Source: Corallococcus interemptor
GTDB lineage: Bacteria > Myxococcota > Myxococcia > Myxococcales > Myxococcaceae
NCBI RefSeq assembly: GCF_003668875.1
Contig: NZ_RAWM01000042.1
Span: forward strand, 1 to 63,689
DNA: 63,689 bases
Direction: 5' to 3'
Shown here: positions 52,382 to 60,964 of the stretch, in pieces
Layout: every line of letters begins with the position of its first letter
Numbering within the stretch: the stretch's first letter is position 1
The notes under the pieces: model-generated
Seen by the model: the letters and a program-made list of their open reading frames with translations, nothing else
Databases searched by the model: none
What the model was told of the DNA's origin: nothing
Made by a program: the position numbers and the translations under genes

Positions 52382-53128
52382 ATGAACGTGCTGGTGACAG
52401 GGGCCACGGCGGGCATCGGGCAGGCCATCGCGCGCCGCTTCGTGAAGGAGGGCGCGCGCGTCATCGCCGCCGGACGGCGCGGCGACCGGCTGGACGCGCT
52501 CCGGGCGGAGCTGGGTGAGCGGCTGCTGCCGGTGACGCTGGACGTGACGGACAAGGCGGCGGTGAAGGCGGCGTTCGCCTCGCTGCCGGCGGACTTCGCG
52601 CGGGTGGACGTGCTGGTGAACAACGCCGGGCTCGCGCTGGGGATGGAGCCCGCGCAGTCCGCGCGGCTGGAGGACTGGGACGTGGTGGTGGACACCAACG
52701 TGAAGGGCCTCCTGTACTGCACGCGCGAAGCGCTCACCGGCATGGTGGCGCGCGACAAGGGCCACGTCATCAACATCGGCTCCATCGCGGGCGAGTTCCC
52801 GTACCCCGGCGGCAACGTGTACGGCGCGACGAAGGCGTTCGTGCATCAGTTCACGCTGAACCTGCGCGCGGACCTGCACGGCACCGCGGTGCGCGTCACG
52901 GACATCCAGCCGGGCCTGCTGGGCGGCACGGAGTTCTCCAGCGTGCGCTTCCGGGGCGACGACGCGAAGGCCGCCGCGCTCTACGACAAGACCCAGCCGC
53001 TCACGCCGGAAGACGTCGCGGACACGGCCTGGTGGGTGGCCACGCGCCCGGCGCACGTGAACATCAACGTCATCTCCATGATGCCGGTGGTGCAGGCCTT
53101 CGGGCCGCTGGTCGTGAAGCGCGGCTAG
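52382..53128 (+). CDS. Short-chain dehydrogenase, YdfG-like
   Basis: The 248-residue enzyme starts MNVLVTGATAGIGQAIARRF with the NADP-binding TGxxxGIG. It also has NNAGLALG, the Ser in IGSIAGEFPYPGGN and YGATKAF with Tyr-x3-Lys, and QPGLLGGTEFS. This closely follows YdfG, an NADP-dependent 3-hydroxy acid dehydrogenase acting on L-allo-threonine and serine. It is 17 bp after the TPR gene and may be in its operon. Confidence 0.88.
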   Translation: MNVLVTGATAGIGQAIARRFVKEGARVIAAGRRGDRLDALRAELGERLLPVTLDVTDKAAVKAAFASLPADFARVDVLVNNAGLALGMEPAQSARLEDWDVVVDTNVKGLLYCTREALTGMVARDKGHVINIGSIAGEFPYPGGNVYGATKAFVHQFTLNLRADLHGTAVRVTDIQPGLLGGTEFSSVRFRGDDAKAAALYDKTQPLTPEDVADTAWWVATRPAHVNINVISMMPVVQAFGPLVVKRG

Positions 53129-54036
53129 CCCGGCACGGGCAGCGCGGCTTCCAGCAGTGGCGCGGGCACCGACGGGTCGTCCGCGTCCGCCACCAGCAGC
53201 ACGTGGACGCGGCCACCCTCCACGCGCGCGTCCACGCCCTCCAGCTTCACGGGCGCGTCCACCGCGTCCAGGTACACGGGCGTGCCATCCGGCGCGAGCA
53301 CGCCCACCGCCGAGCCCTTCAACGGCCCGTCCGCCACGCGGTCGCGAGACGCCTCCGCCGTGGCGGTGAACACCACGCGCCCATCCGGCAGGGGCGACGC
53401 GTCCGTGAAGGACAGGCGGACGCCGTTGGCCTCACCCAGCTCCCACCGGCGCACGGTGCGCACGGCCTCCGGCCCCATCACGCCCACGTCCAGGCTGGCC
53501 AGCACGCGGTCCAGGTCCAGGTCCACCAGCGCGTCCACGCCGCCCTCGCCGTTGCCCCGGTTGAGCAGCCGCAGCCGCTTGCCCGCCACCGCCGCGCCTT
53601 CGATGTTGAGCGCCACCAGCTCGCGCTCCAGCTGCACGTAGAGCGACGTGCAGTCCACCGTGCGCGGCGCCCCCGCGAGCGTCCCGTCCGCGTTCAACGG
53701 CAGCACCGACGCCCGGCGCCTCACGGGCGTGGACCCGGACGGCAGCGCCAGCAGCGCCCCGTGCGCGAAGGACGTGGAGGGGCCCAGCCGGCACAGCGCC
53801 TCCAGGTCCGGCTTCGCCGCCTTGCGCTCCGCGTGCCCCTCCGGAAGCTCCCCGGGAAAGAGGCGCACGGTGTGGCCCGGCGCGTCTCCGGCCGCGGGGA
53901 ACACGGCCAGGTGGAGCGCGTCGTCCGCGACGACGTAGAGCCAGTCCCCCGCGCGCACCAGGCCGCTGGCGGCGGAGACGTGCGGGGCTTCGGGCGCCGC
54001 GAGGGTGAGGATGCGGCGGCGGGTGGTGGGAATCAT
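53125..54036 (-). CDS. DUF6929-like beta-propeller protein
   Basis: The 303-residue protein has no signal peptide and consists of strands (LVRAGDWLYVVADDALHLAV, RLRLLNRGNGEGGVDALVDL), in a layout like a propeller. NCBI-style annotations of myxobacteria carry similar proteins as DUF6929, but I cannot confirm that by eye. No catalytic motif is visible. It ends tail to tail with the YdfG-like gene, sharing CTAG, and begins 21 bp before the mgtE stop on the same strand, so mgtE may be upstream in one transcript. Confidence 0.65.
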   Translation of the reverse strand: MIPTTRRRILTLAAPEAPHVSAASGLVRAGDWLYVVADDALHLAVFPAAGDAPGHTVRLFPGELPEGHAERKAAKPDLEALCRLGPSTSFAHGALLALPSGSTPVRRRASVLPLNADGTLAGAPRTVDCTSLYVQLERELVALNIEGAAVAGKRLRLLNRGNGEGGVDALVDLDLDRVLASLDVGVMGPEAVRTVRRWELGEANGVRLSFTDASPLPDGRVVFTATAEASRDRVADGPLKGSAVGVLAPDGTPVYLDAVDAPVKLEGVDARVEGGRVHVLLVADADDPSVPAPLLEAALPVPG

Positions 54037-54057
54037 GGTGCCCCCAAGCGTCGCTGA

Positions 54058-55386
54058 CTACAGCAGGGTGCCGCTCAGGAAGAGGCTGGCGGCCGTGAAG
54101 TAGATGACGAGTCCGGACACGTCCACCAGCGTGGCCACGAAGGGCGCGGACGCGCTCGCGGGGTCGAAGCCCACGCGCCGCAGGATGAACGGCAGCATGG
54201 AACCGGACAGCGTGCCGAAGATGACCACGCCCACCAGGGACACGCCCACCGTCAGGCCAATGAGAAACGCGTGCTCGCCGTAGCTGTGGAACAGCGCCTG
54301 CCACGCAATCACGCGCAGGAAGCCCACCACGCCCAGTACCAGGCCCAGCGCCAGGCCCGTGCTCAGCTCCCGCCGGGCCACGCGCCACCAGTCCTTCAGC
54401 CGCATCTCCGACAGCGCCAGCGACCGGATGATGAGCGTGGTGGCCTGGCTGCCGGAGTTGCCGCCGGAGCTGATGATGAGCGGGATGAAGAGGCTCAGCA
54501 CGACGGCGCGGGCAATCTCATGCTCGAAGTAGCCCATGGCCGTGGCGGTGAGCATCTCCCCCAGGAAGAGCACCATCAGCCAGCCGGCGCGCTTCTTGAG
54601 CATCGCCATGAAGCCCACGTCAAAGTAGGGCGCGTCCAGGGCCTCCATACCGCCGACCTTCTGGATGTCCTCCGTGGCCTCTTCCTGGACCACGTCCACG
54701 ATGTCGTCCACCGTGACGATGCCCTTCATGCGCCGCTGCTCGTCCACCACGGGCATGGCCATGAAGCTGTGCTCGGAGAAGGTGCGGCTGACCGCTTCCT
54801 GGTCCGTGTTCTCCGCCACGGTGATGACGTCGCGAATCATCACGTCCGCCACGCGCTTGTCCGGCGCGGCCTGGAAGAGCTGGCGCAGCGACAGCACGCC
54901 CTGGAGGCGCTGCTCCGCGTCCAGCACGTAGGCGTAGTAGACGGTCTCCACCTTCTCGCGCGCCTGCTTGCGCAGGTACCCGATGGCCTCGTCGATGCTC
55001 ATGTCCGGGCGCACGCGGGCGAAGCGCGGGTTCATGAGGCCACCCGCGTCGTCCTCCGAGTACGCCAGCAGGACGTTCACCTCGCGGCGGCTGGCGTCGT
55101 CCAGCTGGGACAGGATGGCGTCCACCTGCTCCGGCTCCACGGCCTGGACCAGGTCGGCCAGGTCGTCCGGGGGGAGCAGGCGGACCCAGGTGCGGCGCTC
55201 GGCCGGGGGGAGGCTGAGGATGAGCTCTCCCTGTTCGCGCGCGGTGAGGCCCAGGAAGAAGTCGTCCGCCACCGCCGCGGGCAGCAGGCGGAAGCCCTCC
55301 AGGCGCTCGTCCACGGAGAGCACGGCCCACGCCTCGTGAAGCTCGTCGGGGGACAGCGCGTTCTGGCTCTGGGGACTCTCCACCAT
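54058..55386 (-). CDS. mgtE: MgtE-family magnesium transporter
   Basis: The 442-residue protein shows the MgtE order: an N-domain (LSPDELHEAWAVLSVDERLE and VRLLPPDDLADLVQAVEPEQ), two CBS domains (about 135-255), and five membrane helices at the C-terminus. The key transport region GGNSGSQATTLIIRSLAL is present. It takes up Mg2+ down its gradient, with the N and CBS domains sensing cytoplasmic Mg2+. The ATG at 55386 is used; upstream in-frame sequence is Arg-rich and not MgtE-like. No obvious M-box RNA is seen in the 159-bp leader. Confidence 0.95.
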   Translation of the reverse strand: MVESPQSQNALSPDELHEAWAVLSVDERLEGFRLLPAAVADDFFLGLTAREQGELILSLPPAERRTWVRLLPPDDLADLVQAVEPEQVDAILSQLDDASRREVNVLLAYSEDDAGGLMNPRFARVRPDMSIDEAIGYLRKQAREKVETVYYAYVLDAEQRLQGVLSLRQLFQAAPDKRVADVMIRDVITVAENTDQEAVSRTFSEHSFMAMPVVDEQRRMKGIVTVDDIVDVVQEEATEDIQKVGGMEALDAPYFDVGFMAMLKKRAGWLMVLFLGEMLTATAMGYFEHEIARAVVLSLFIPLIISSGGNSGSQATTLIIRSLALSEMRLKDWWRVARRELSTGLALGLVLGVVGFLRVIAWQALFHSYGEHAFLIGLTVGVSLVGVVIFGTLSGSMLPFILRRVGFDPASASAPFVATLVDVSGLVIYFTAASLFLSGTLL

Positions 55387-55545
55387 GATGACGGCCTCGG
55401 AAGAAGAGGGGGAGGGTGCGCGGCCTCGCTGCGTTTTGCGCGCGCGGGCCTCTCTACACCCCCTCCGGGGGCACGGCGAGCGGAAGGCGCGAAACATCGC
55501 GCTTAAATTCCCGTCCGCCTGCCTGCCTGGGGCGCCCGGGGTGGG

Positions 55546-55932
55546 TCAGGCCTTCTGCTGGATGAGCTCCACCTTGTAGCCGTCCGGGTCCTCCACGAAG
55601 GCGATGACGGTGGTGCCGTGCTTCATGGGGCCGGGCTCGCGGACGACCTTGCCGCCGGCCTGGCGGATGGCATTGGCGGTGGCGTGGATGTCGCTGACGC
55701 CCAGGGCGATGTGGCCGTAGGCATTGCCCAGCTCGTACTTCGCCGTGTCCCAGTTGTGGGTGAGCTCCAGGGCGGGGTGGGTGTCCTCGGGGCCATAGCC
55801 CACGAAGGCGAGGGTGAACTTGCCGTCCGGGTAGTCCTGGCGGCGCAGCAGGGTCATGCCGAGCACGCGGGTGTAGAAGTCGAGCGACTTCTCCAGGTCG
55901 CCGACACGGAGCATGGTGTGGAGGATGCGCAT
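55546..55932 (-). CDS. gloA: Lactoylglutathione lyase (glyoxalase I)
   Basis: The 128-residue enzyme carries metal ligands at the same positions as Escherichia coli GloA: His5, Glu56, His74 and Glu122. Other matching segments are [10 protein letters not shown] and [10 protein letters not shown]. It converts the methylglyoxal-glutathione hemithioacetal to S-lactoylglutathione and probably uses Ni2+. The ATG at 55932 gives the standard length. It lies 154 bp from the divergent hemL start and 159 bp upstream of mgtE on the same strand. Confidence 0.95.
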   Translation of the reverse strand: MRILHTMLRVGDLEKSLDFYTRVLGMTLLRRQDYPDGKFTLAFVGYGPEDTHPALELTHNWDTAKYELGNAYGHIALGVSDIHATANAIRQAGGKVVREPGPMKHGTTVIAFVEDPDGYKVELIQQKA

Positions 55933-56086
55933 GCGGTGGCTATAACCGCCCGCGTCCATCGGGTGAAGCCACGTGTGAAGCCCCTTGAGGGGGTGCCCTC
56001 CACCGGCCGGGCAGGCGTCCGCTCGGGGGCGAAAAGGTGACACCGGAGGGCCACTCGGGGCAGGGACGGGCGTAAAGGCGCGTGTT

Positions 56087-57394
56087 ATGGAACCGGCCAT
56101 GAAACACGCTCAAAGCCAGGCCCTCTTCGCCCGTGCGCAGGCGCGCATCCCGGGTGGCGTGAACTCTCCGGTGCGTGCCTTCCGTGGCGTGGGAGGCGAC
56201 CCCGTCTTCTTCAAGGAGGGCTCCGGCGCGTGGCTCACCGACGTGGACGGCAACCGCTACGTGGACCTCGTGGGCAGCTGGGGCCCGCTCATCCTGGGCC
56301 ACGCGTACCCGCCCATCATCGAGGCCATCCTGGAGGCCGCCCGTCGCGGCACGACGTTCGGTGCGCCCGTCGCCTCCGAGGTGGAGTTCGCGGAGCTGCT
56401 CTGCGCCACCGTGCCGTCCGTGGAGAAGGTGCGCCTGGTCTCCTCGGGCACCGAGGCCACCGTGGCCGCCATCCGCGTGGCGCGCGGCTTCACCGGCCGC
56501 GACTACATCCTCAAGTTCGAGGGCTGCTTCCACGGCGCGGGTGACCCGTTCCTCGTGAAGGCGGGCAGCGGCGTGGAGACGCTGGGCCTGCCGGACTCGC
56601 CGGGCGTGCCGGCCGCGCTGGCGTCGCTCACGCTCACCGCGCCCTTCAACGACCTGGAGGCCGTGGAGCGCATCTTCAACGAGAAGGGCAGGGACATCGC
56701 CTGCGCCATCATCGAGCCCGTGGTGGGCAACATGGGCGTGCTGGTGCCGCGCCCCGGCTACCTCGAGGGGCTTCAGAAGCTCTGCCAGAAGCACGGCGTG
56801 CTCTTCGTGCTGGACGAGGTGATGACGGGCTTCCGGCTCGCTCGCGGCGGCGCGCAGGAGCTGTACGGGCTCAAGCCGGACCTGACCACCATGGCCAAGG
56901 TGGTGGGCGGCGGCATGCCACTGGGCGCGTACGGCGGCCGGCGCGACATCATGGCGAAGGTGGCGCCAGAGGGGCCGGTGTACCAGTCCGGCACGCTGTC
57001 CGGGAACCCGGTGGCGGTGGCGGCGGGCATGGCGTGCGTGAAGGCGCTGGCGGCGCCGGGGACGTACCAGCGGCTGGAGCACCTGGGCCTGCTGCTGGAG
57101 GAGGGCTTCCGCGCGGAGGCGAAGGCGGCGGGCGTGCCGGTGACGGTGAACCGCGTGGGCAGCATGCTCACGGTGTTCTTCACGGCGGAGCCGGTGTTCG
57201 ACTACGCGTCCGCGAAGAAGGCGGACACGGCGAAGTTCGGGCGCTTCTTCCACGCGATGCTGCAAGAAGGCGTGTACCTGCCGCCCAGCCAGTTCGAGGC
57301 GGCGTTCGTGTCGCTGGCCATCGGCGAGCCGGAGGTGGCGCACGTGCTCGCCGCGGCCCGCAAGGCGTTCCGCGCGCTTGGCGACGCCCGTTGA
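56087..57394 (+). CDS. hemL: Glutamate-1-semialdehyde 2,1-aminomutase
   Basis: The 435-residue PLP enzyme makes 5-aminolevulinate from glutamate-1-semialdehyde in the C5 haem pathway. It has the N-terminal [34 protein letters not shown] for cofactor binding, LDEVMTGFR, and Lys271 in [14 protein letters not shown]56087 is taken as start with AAAGG upstream; ATG56099 would shorten it by four residues. Its last 17 bases overlap the start assigned to the Ser/Thr kinase gene. Confidence 0.95.
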   Translation: MEPAMKHAQSQALFARAQARIPGGVNSPVRAFRGVGGDPVFFKEGSGAWLTDVDGNRYVDLVGSWGPLILGHAYPPIIEAILEAARRGTTFGAPVASEVEFAELLCATVPSVEKVRLVSSGTEATVAAIRVARGFTGRDYILKFEGCFHGAGDPFLVKAGSGVETLGLPDSPGVPAALASLTLTAPFNDLEAVERIFNEKGRDIACAIIEPVVGNMGVLVPRPGYLEGLQKLCQKHGVLFVLDEVMTGFRLARGGAQELYGLKPDLTTMAKVVGGGMPLGAYGGRRDIMAKVAPEGPVYQSGTLSGNPVAVAAGMACVKALAAPGTYQRLEHLGLLLEEGFRAEAKAAGVPVTVNRVGSMLTVFFTAEPVFDYASAKKADTAKFGRFFHAMLQEGVYLPPSQFEAAFVSLAIGEPEVAHVLAAARKAFRALGDAR

Positions 57395-60005
57395 ACCGGA
57401 GGCCCTGAGCGGGCCCGTGCGCTTTGGCCCCTACACCCTCGTGCGCCGCATTGGCGCCGGGGGGATGGGGGAGGTCTTCCTCGCGCGCGAGGAGGGCGTG
57501 GGGCGCGCGGTGGTGGTGAAGAAGGTGCTGCCGGGGCTGGTGGACAGCCGGCAGTTCGTGGGCCGCTTCCGCGACGAGGCCCGCGTGGTGGTGCGGCTGG
57601 CGCACCCGAACATCGCGCGCGTGTACGCGATGGGCGAGGTGGACGGGCAGCTGTTCCTCGCCATGGAGTACGTGCTGGGCAAGACGCTCAGCCGGCTCGC
57701 GTACCGCCTGCGGCAGCGTCAGCGGATGATGCCCCTGGGGCCGCTGCTCCAGATGGGCATCCGGCTGTGCGAGGGGCTGGCGTACGCGCACGACGCGACG
57801 GATGAGGAAGGGCACCCGCTGCACCTGGTGCACCGCGACCTGTCTCCCGCGAACGTGTGCGTGAGCTACGCGGGCGAGGTGAAGATCATCGACTTCGGCG
57901 CGGCGCAGTCCACGCTGAAGGAGCAGCAGACGGCGCCGCGCGTGGTGATTGGCAACCTCACGTACATGGCGCCGGAGCAGGCCCGCAAGCGCACGGTGGA
58001 CCGCAGGGCGGACCTGTACGCGGTGGGCGTGGTGCTGTGGGAGTTGTTCTCGTGGAAGCCGCTGTCGCAGCGGGGTGATCCGCTGGAGCGCTGGCGGCGC
58101 GCGGCCTATCCGCAGTGGGAGCCCGCGGGGCGCTACCGCCCGGACCTGCCGCGCGCGGTGGACGCGCTCCTGGCGCGAGCGCTGGCGTCCGAGCCGAACG
58201 ACCGCTTCCCCACGGCGACGGCCATGGCGGAGGCGCTGGGCGCGCTGAAGGAGAAGCTGGCGCCCAACGTGACGGACCAGGACCTGGTGCGGCTGATGTC
58301 CGCGGCCTTCCCGCGCGAGAAGGTCATCGAGCAGCAGATGCTGGATGACCTGTTGCGCGAGCAGCCCGGGCGCACGAGCACGCGTCAGGAGTTCCCGTCC
58401 GTGCTCGCGCCTCCGGGTGCCGTGGAGGAGGCGGAGGCGCTTCGCGCGCAGGAGGACATCGCGACGGAGGCGATGGACGCGGCGAAGCTGCGGCAGGCGG
58501 AGCAGGCCAGCGCGGGACCGGAGACCGAAGCCCTGGACGCCGCGATGGCAACGCAGAGCGCGCGTGCGGGTCCGGAGGCCGGGACGCAGGGTGCCGCGCA
58601 GCCGCTGCCGCCAGAAAGCGCGCTCGCGGACCTGGAAGCCCTGACGCCGAGCTCCGTGAAGCCACTGCCGCCGGAGTACGCCGGCGTGGGCGAGCGGACC
58701 GAGGCGCTGGACGCGGCGAAGGTGGAGCAGGCCCTGCGCGCGGCGGCAGCGGCTCGGGGAGAGTCCGGCGAGGACCCGGGGCTCCCGCGCAAGGCGCCCC
58801 CGCCACGGCTGCACAACCTCGAAATCACCATGGATGCCTGGCTGCCAGGCATTGGCGCCGCGGAGCCCACCACGCCGGGGCTGCCTCCCCAGACTCCGGC
58901 GGGGTCCGCGCCCGAGGAGAACTGGACGCCCGGGCCGGGCGAGGACGAGCCCACCCCCCAGGAGGCCTCCGGCTCCTTGGAATCCAGGGCTGGCCCGGGC
59001 CCCGAGGACACCACCGACCCGGGCGAGCGCACCCCGGCGGAACAACCGTCCCGGCCGGATTGGAATCCGGACGCGGACGGGAAAGACTCCGCTCCACAGC
59101 TTCGAGCGTCTCACCGTGAGGGGCCCCCCCCGGCCCCGGAGGACTCACCGATGCAGAACCGCCCCTCGCGCCCGGGCTGGACTCCCGGCGCAGGCAGTGA
59201 GGACTCCACGACCAACGAGCGCCCCGCGCGCAAGAGCGCCACCGGCCTTCCCGCCGCCGGCAAGGGCGGCTGGACCCCGGGCTCCGGCGAGGACGACGCC
59301 ACCGAGGGCGCCGCCCCGTCCCCCATCGCCGCGCGCCCCGACGACGCGGACGACGAGAGCACCGACGTCGACAAGCCCGGCCGCGCCAAGGCGAGCCCCG
59401 CGCCTCGCGCGCCGCAGTCCCGTCCGCAGACCTCCGTGGGCGCCGCTCCGAAGGCGCGCCCCGCGGAGGTGCCCCCGGACGCCACCCGCCCCATGTCCCA
59501 GGACGAGCTGCCGGTGCCCTGGGCGCCGCAGGGCGCGGGCGAGGCCACCGAGGCCCTGGAGGCCGCGAAGATCTTCGGCGCCCTGTCCCAGACGACGGGC
59601 AACATGCCGGCCTACCTCGACGAGAAGTCCACCCCCTACGTCCCGCCCAAGGAGGCCCCGCGCCGCCAGGCCCCCGTGGTGAACGAGCGGCCCCATGAGA
59701 CGCGCCCCATGCAGGTGCGGACCAAGACGCGCGAAACGCTCGTGGGCTACGACATGGACATCTCGGAGGCGCTCCGGCAGGCGGAGCTGAAGCGCCGCGA
59801 GGAAGAGCTCGCCGCCCGGAAGCGCGACAAGAACAAGAAGAAGAAGCCCGCGAAGTCCGCGGGTGGCGCCAACCCGCTGGCCGGCCTGTGGCCCATCCCG
59901 CGGCAGTACCGCTTCTGGGCCATGCTCGCGGTGGTGGCCCTGGCGTGTGCCCTGGGCTTCGGCGTGATGTGGCTCTTCCTCAACGGCGGCGAAGGCGGCG
60001 GCTGA
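57378..60005 (+). CDS. Membrane-anchored Ser/Thr protein kinase with repeated motifs
   Basis: The 875-residue protein has a kinase domain (about 16-290): P-loop [10 protein letters not shown], Lys in [14 protein letters not shown] with His152 and Asp154, and IDFGAAQ. The long middle part is disordered, with four T-E-A-[LM]-[DE]-A-A repeats (362-370, 382-390, 440-448, 724-731) and four W-x-P units around Trp516, 562, 601 and 632. Two TRPM motifs follow (near 705 and 775), then a basic KKKKPAKS stretch and one C-terminal membrane helix ([20 protein letters not shown]). The start is uncertain: TTG57378 overlaps hemL, and GTG57416 is an alternative nearer the kinase fold. Confidence 0.9.
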   Translation: MATPVEPEALSGPVRFGPYTLVRRIGAGGMGEVFLAREEGVGRAVVVKKVLPGLVDSRQFVGRFRDEARVVVRLAHPNIARVYAMGEVDGQLFLAMEYVLGKTLSRLAYRLRQRQRMMPLGPLLQMGIRLCEGLAYAHDATDEEGHPLHLVHRDLSPANVCVSYAGEVKIIDFGAAQSTLKEQQTAPRVVIGNLTYMAPEQARKRTVDRRADLYAVGVVLWELFSWKPLSQRGDPLERWRRAAYPQWEPAGRYRPDLPRAVDALLARALASEPNDRFPTATAMAEALGALKEKLAPNVTDQDLVRLMSAAFPREKVIEQQMLDDLLREQPGRTSTRQEFPSVLAPPGAVEEAEALRAQEDIATEAMDAAKLRQAEQASAGPETEALDAAMATQSARAGPEAGTQGAAQPLPPESALADLEALTPSSVKPLPPEYAGVGERTEALDAAKVEQALRAAAAARGESGEDPGLPRKAPPPRLHNLEITMDAWLPGIGAAEPTTPGLPPQTPAGSAPEENWTPGPGEDEPTPQEASGSLESRAGPGPEDTTDPGERTPAEQPSRPDWNPDADGKDSAPQLRASHREGPPPAPEDSPMQNRPSRPGWTPGAGSEDSTTNERPARKSATGLPAAGKGGWTPGSGEDDATEGAAPSPIAARPDDADDESTDVDKPGRAKASPAPRAPQSRPQTSVGAAPKARPAEVPPDATRPMSQDELPVPWAPQGAGEATEALEAAKIFGALSQTTGNMPAYLDEKSTPYVPPKEAPRRQAPVVNERPHETRPMQVRTKTRETLVGYDMDISEALRQAELKRREEELAARKRDKNKKKKPAKSAGGANPLAGLWPIPRQYRFWAMLAVVALACALGFGVMWLFLNGGEGGG

Positions 60006-60017
60006 GCGCGCGCGCCT

Positions 60018-60869
60018 TCAGTCCAGCGCCGGCAGCCGGTACTGGACGCCCAGCGACACGGTGGCGGTGCTCAGCCAGTTGCTCGTGAAGCCGTCGCCGA
60101 ACTCGTCGTCGTTGTCGTCGGACGTGCCTCGCGCGCCGCCGCCCAGGTAGCGCAGGTTGAGGAACACGTCGACCTGGTCGGTGATGCGCACGCCGCCGCG
60201 CAGGCTCGCGTCCAGCAGCGCCCCCGTCGTGGCCGAGTCGCTGTCGCCGTTGATGATGGCCGCCGGCGCGTAGCTGCCATCCGCCTCCAGCCCCACCCAC
60301 CAGTTCGGCCCCAGCGGCCAGCGCACGCGCACCTTGAGCAGCGGCACGGGCCCCACGTCCCGGCTGGTGCGCCGCAGCGTCCCGTCCGCGGAGGTGAAGA
60401 CGAACGTCGCGTTGCGAAGCTGGAGCGAGGCGCCCACGGACAGCTCCCGCTCCGCACCGCCGAGCAGGTCATAGAGGTAGCTGGCCCGGTAGAACGGGAA
60501 CGCGTAGCGCACGTCCAGGTTCGTGCCCTCCGGGAACGTGAGCTCGTCAATCGTGACGTCCCGCCGCAGCACGACCTGCGTCTGGAGGTCCAGCGGCTGC
60601 ACCAGGAACACCAGCGTGTGCCGCCCGTGCAGGGACAGCTCCGCGCTCAGGCGCACGAACGTGTAGAGGTTGTCCTGCCCGCCGTCCTCCGGGAAGCGGA
60701 AGATGGTCCCGTCGCTGCCCTGACGCAGGCTGTGCGCCAGCACGTCCAGGAAGCCCAGCTCTCCCACCGCGCGCAGCTCCACGCGAGGCGCGTCCTCCGC
60801 CGCGTGCGCGGACCCCGCCATCCCGAACAGCCACGCCACCATCCCTGCCACGGCTTGTGACCCGCGCAT
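60018..60869 (-). CDS. Exported protein, probable outer-membrane beta-barrel
   Basis: The 283-residue product has a signal peptide (MRGSQAVAGMVAWLFGMAGS then AHA). The mature part alternates strands and turns (NLYTFVRLSAELSLHGRHTL, VGASLQLRNATFVFT and VSLGVQYRLPALD) as barrels do, but ends in Asp, not Phe. No enzymatic motif is seen. It converges on the kinase gene, 12 bp from its stop, and lies downstream of the sensor kinase on the same strand. Confidence 0.65.
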   Translation of the reverse strand: MRGSQAVAGMVAWLFGMAGSAHAAEDAPRVELRAVGELGFLDVLAHSLRQGSDGTIFRFPEDGGQDNLYTFVRLSAELSLHGRHTLVFLVQPLDLQTQVVLRRDVTIDELTFPEGTNLDVRYAFPFYRASYLYDLLGGAERELSVGASLQLRNATFVFTSADGTLRRTSRDVGPVPLLKVRVRWPLGPNWWVGLEADGSYAPAAIINGDSDSATTGALLDASLRGGVRITDQVDVFLNLRYLGGGARGTSDDNDDEFGDGFTSNWLSTATVSLGVQYRLPALD

Positions 60870-60964
60870 CGTCTGCCCCTGGGAAGTGCATCCTCGAGGC
60901 CGCCAGCAGACTCGGACCTGGACGCGCGAAGGGGATTTTCCAGCGCGGACTGTTCAGTCTTCCG

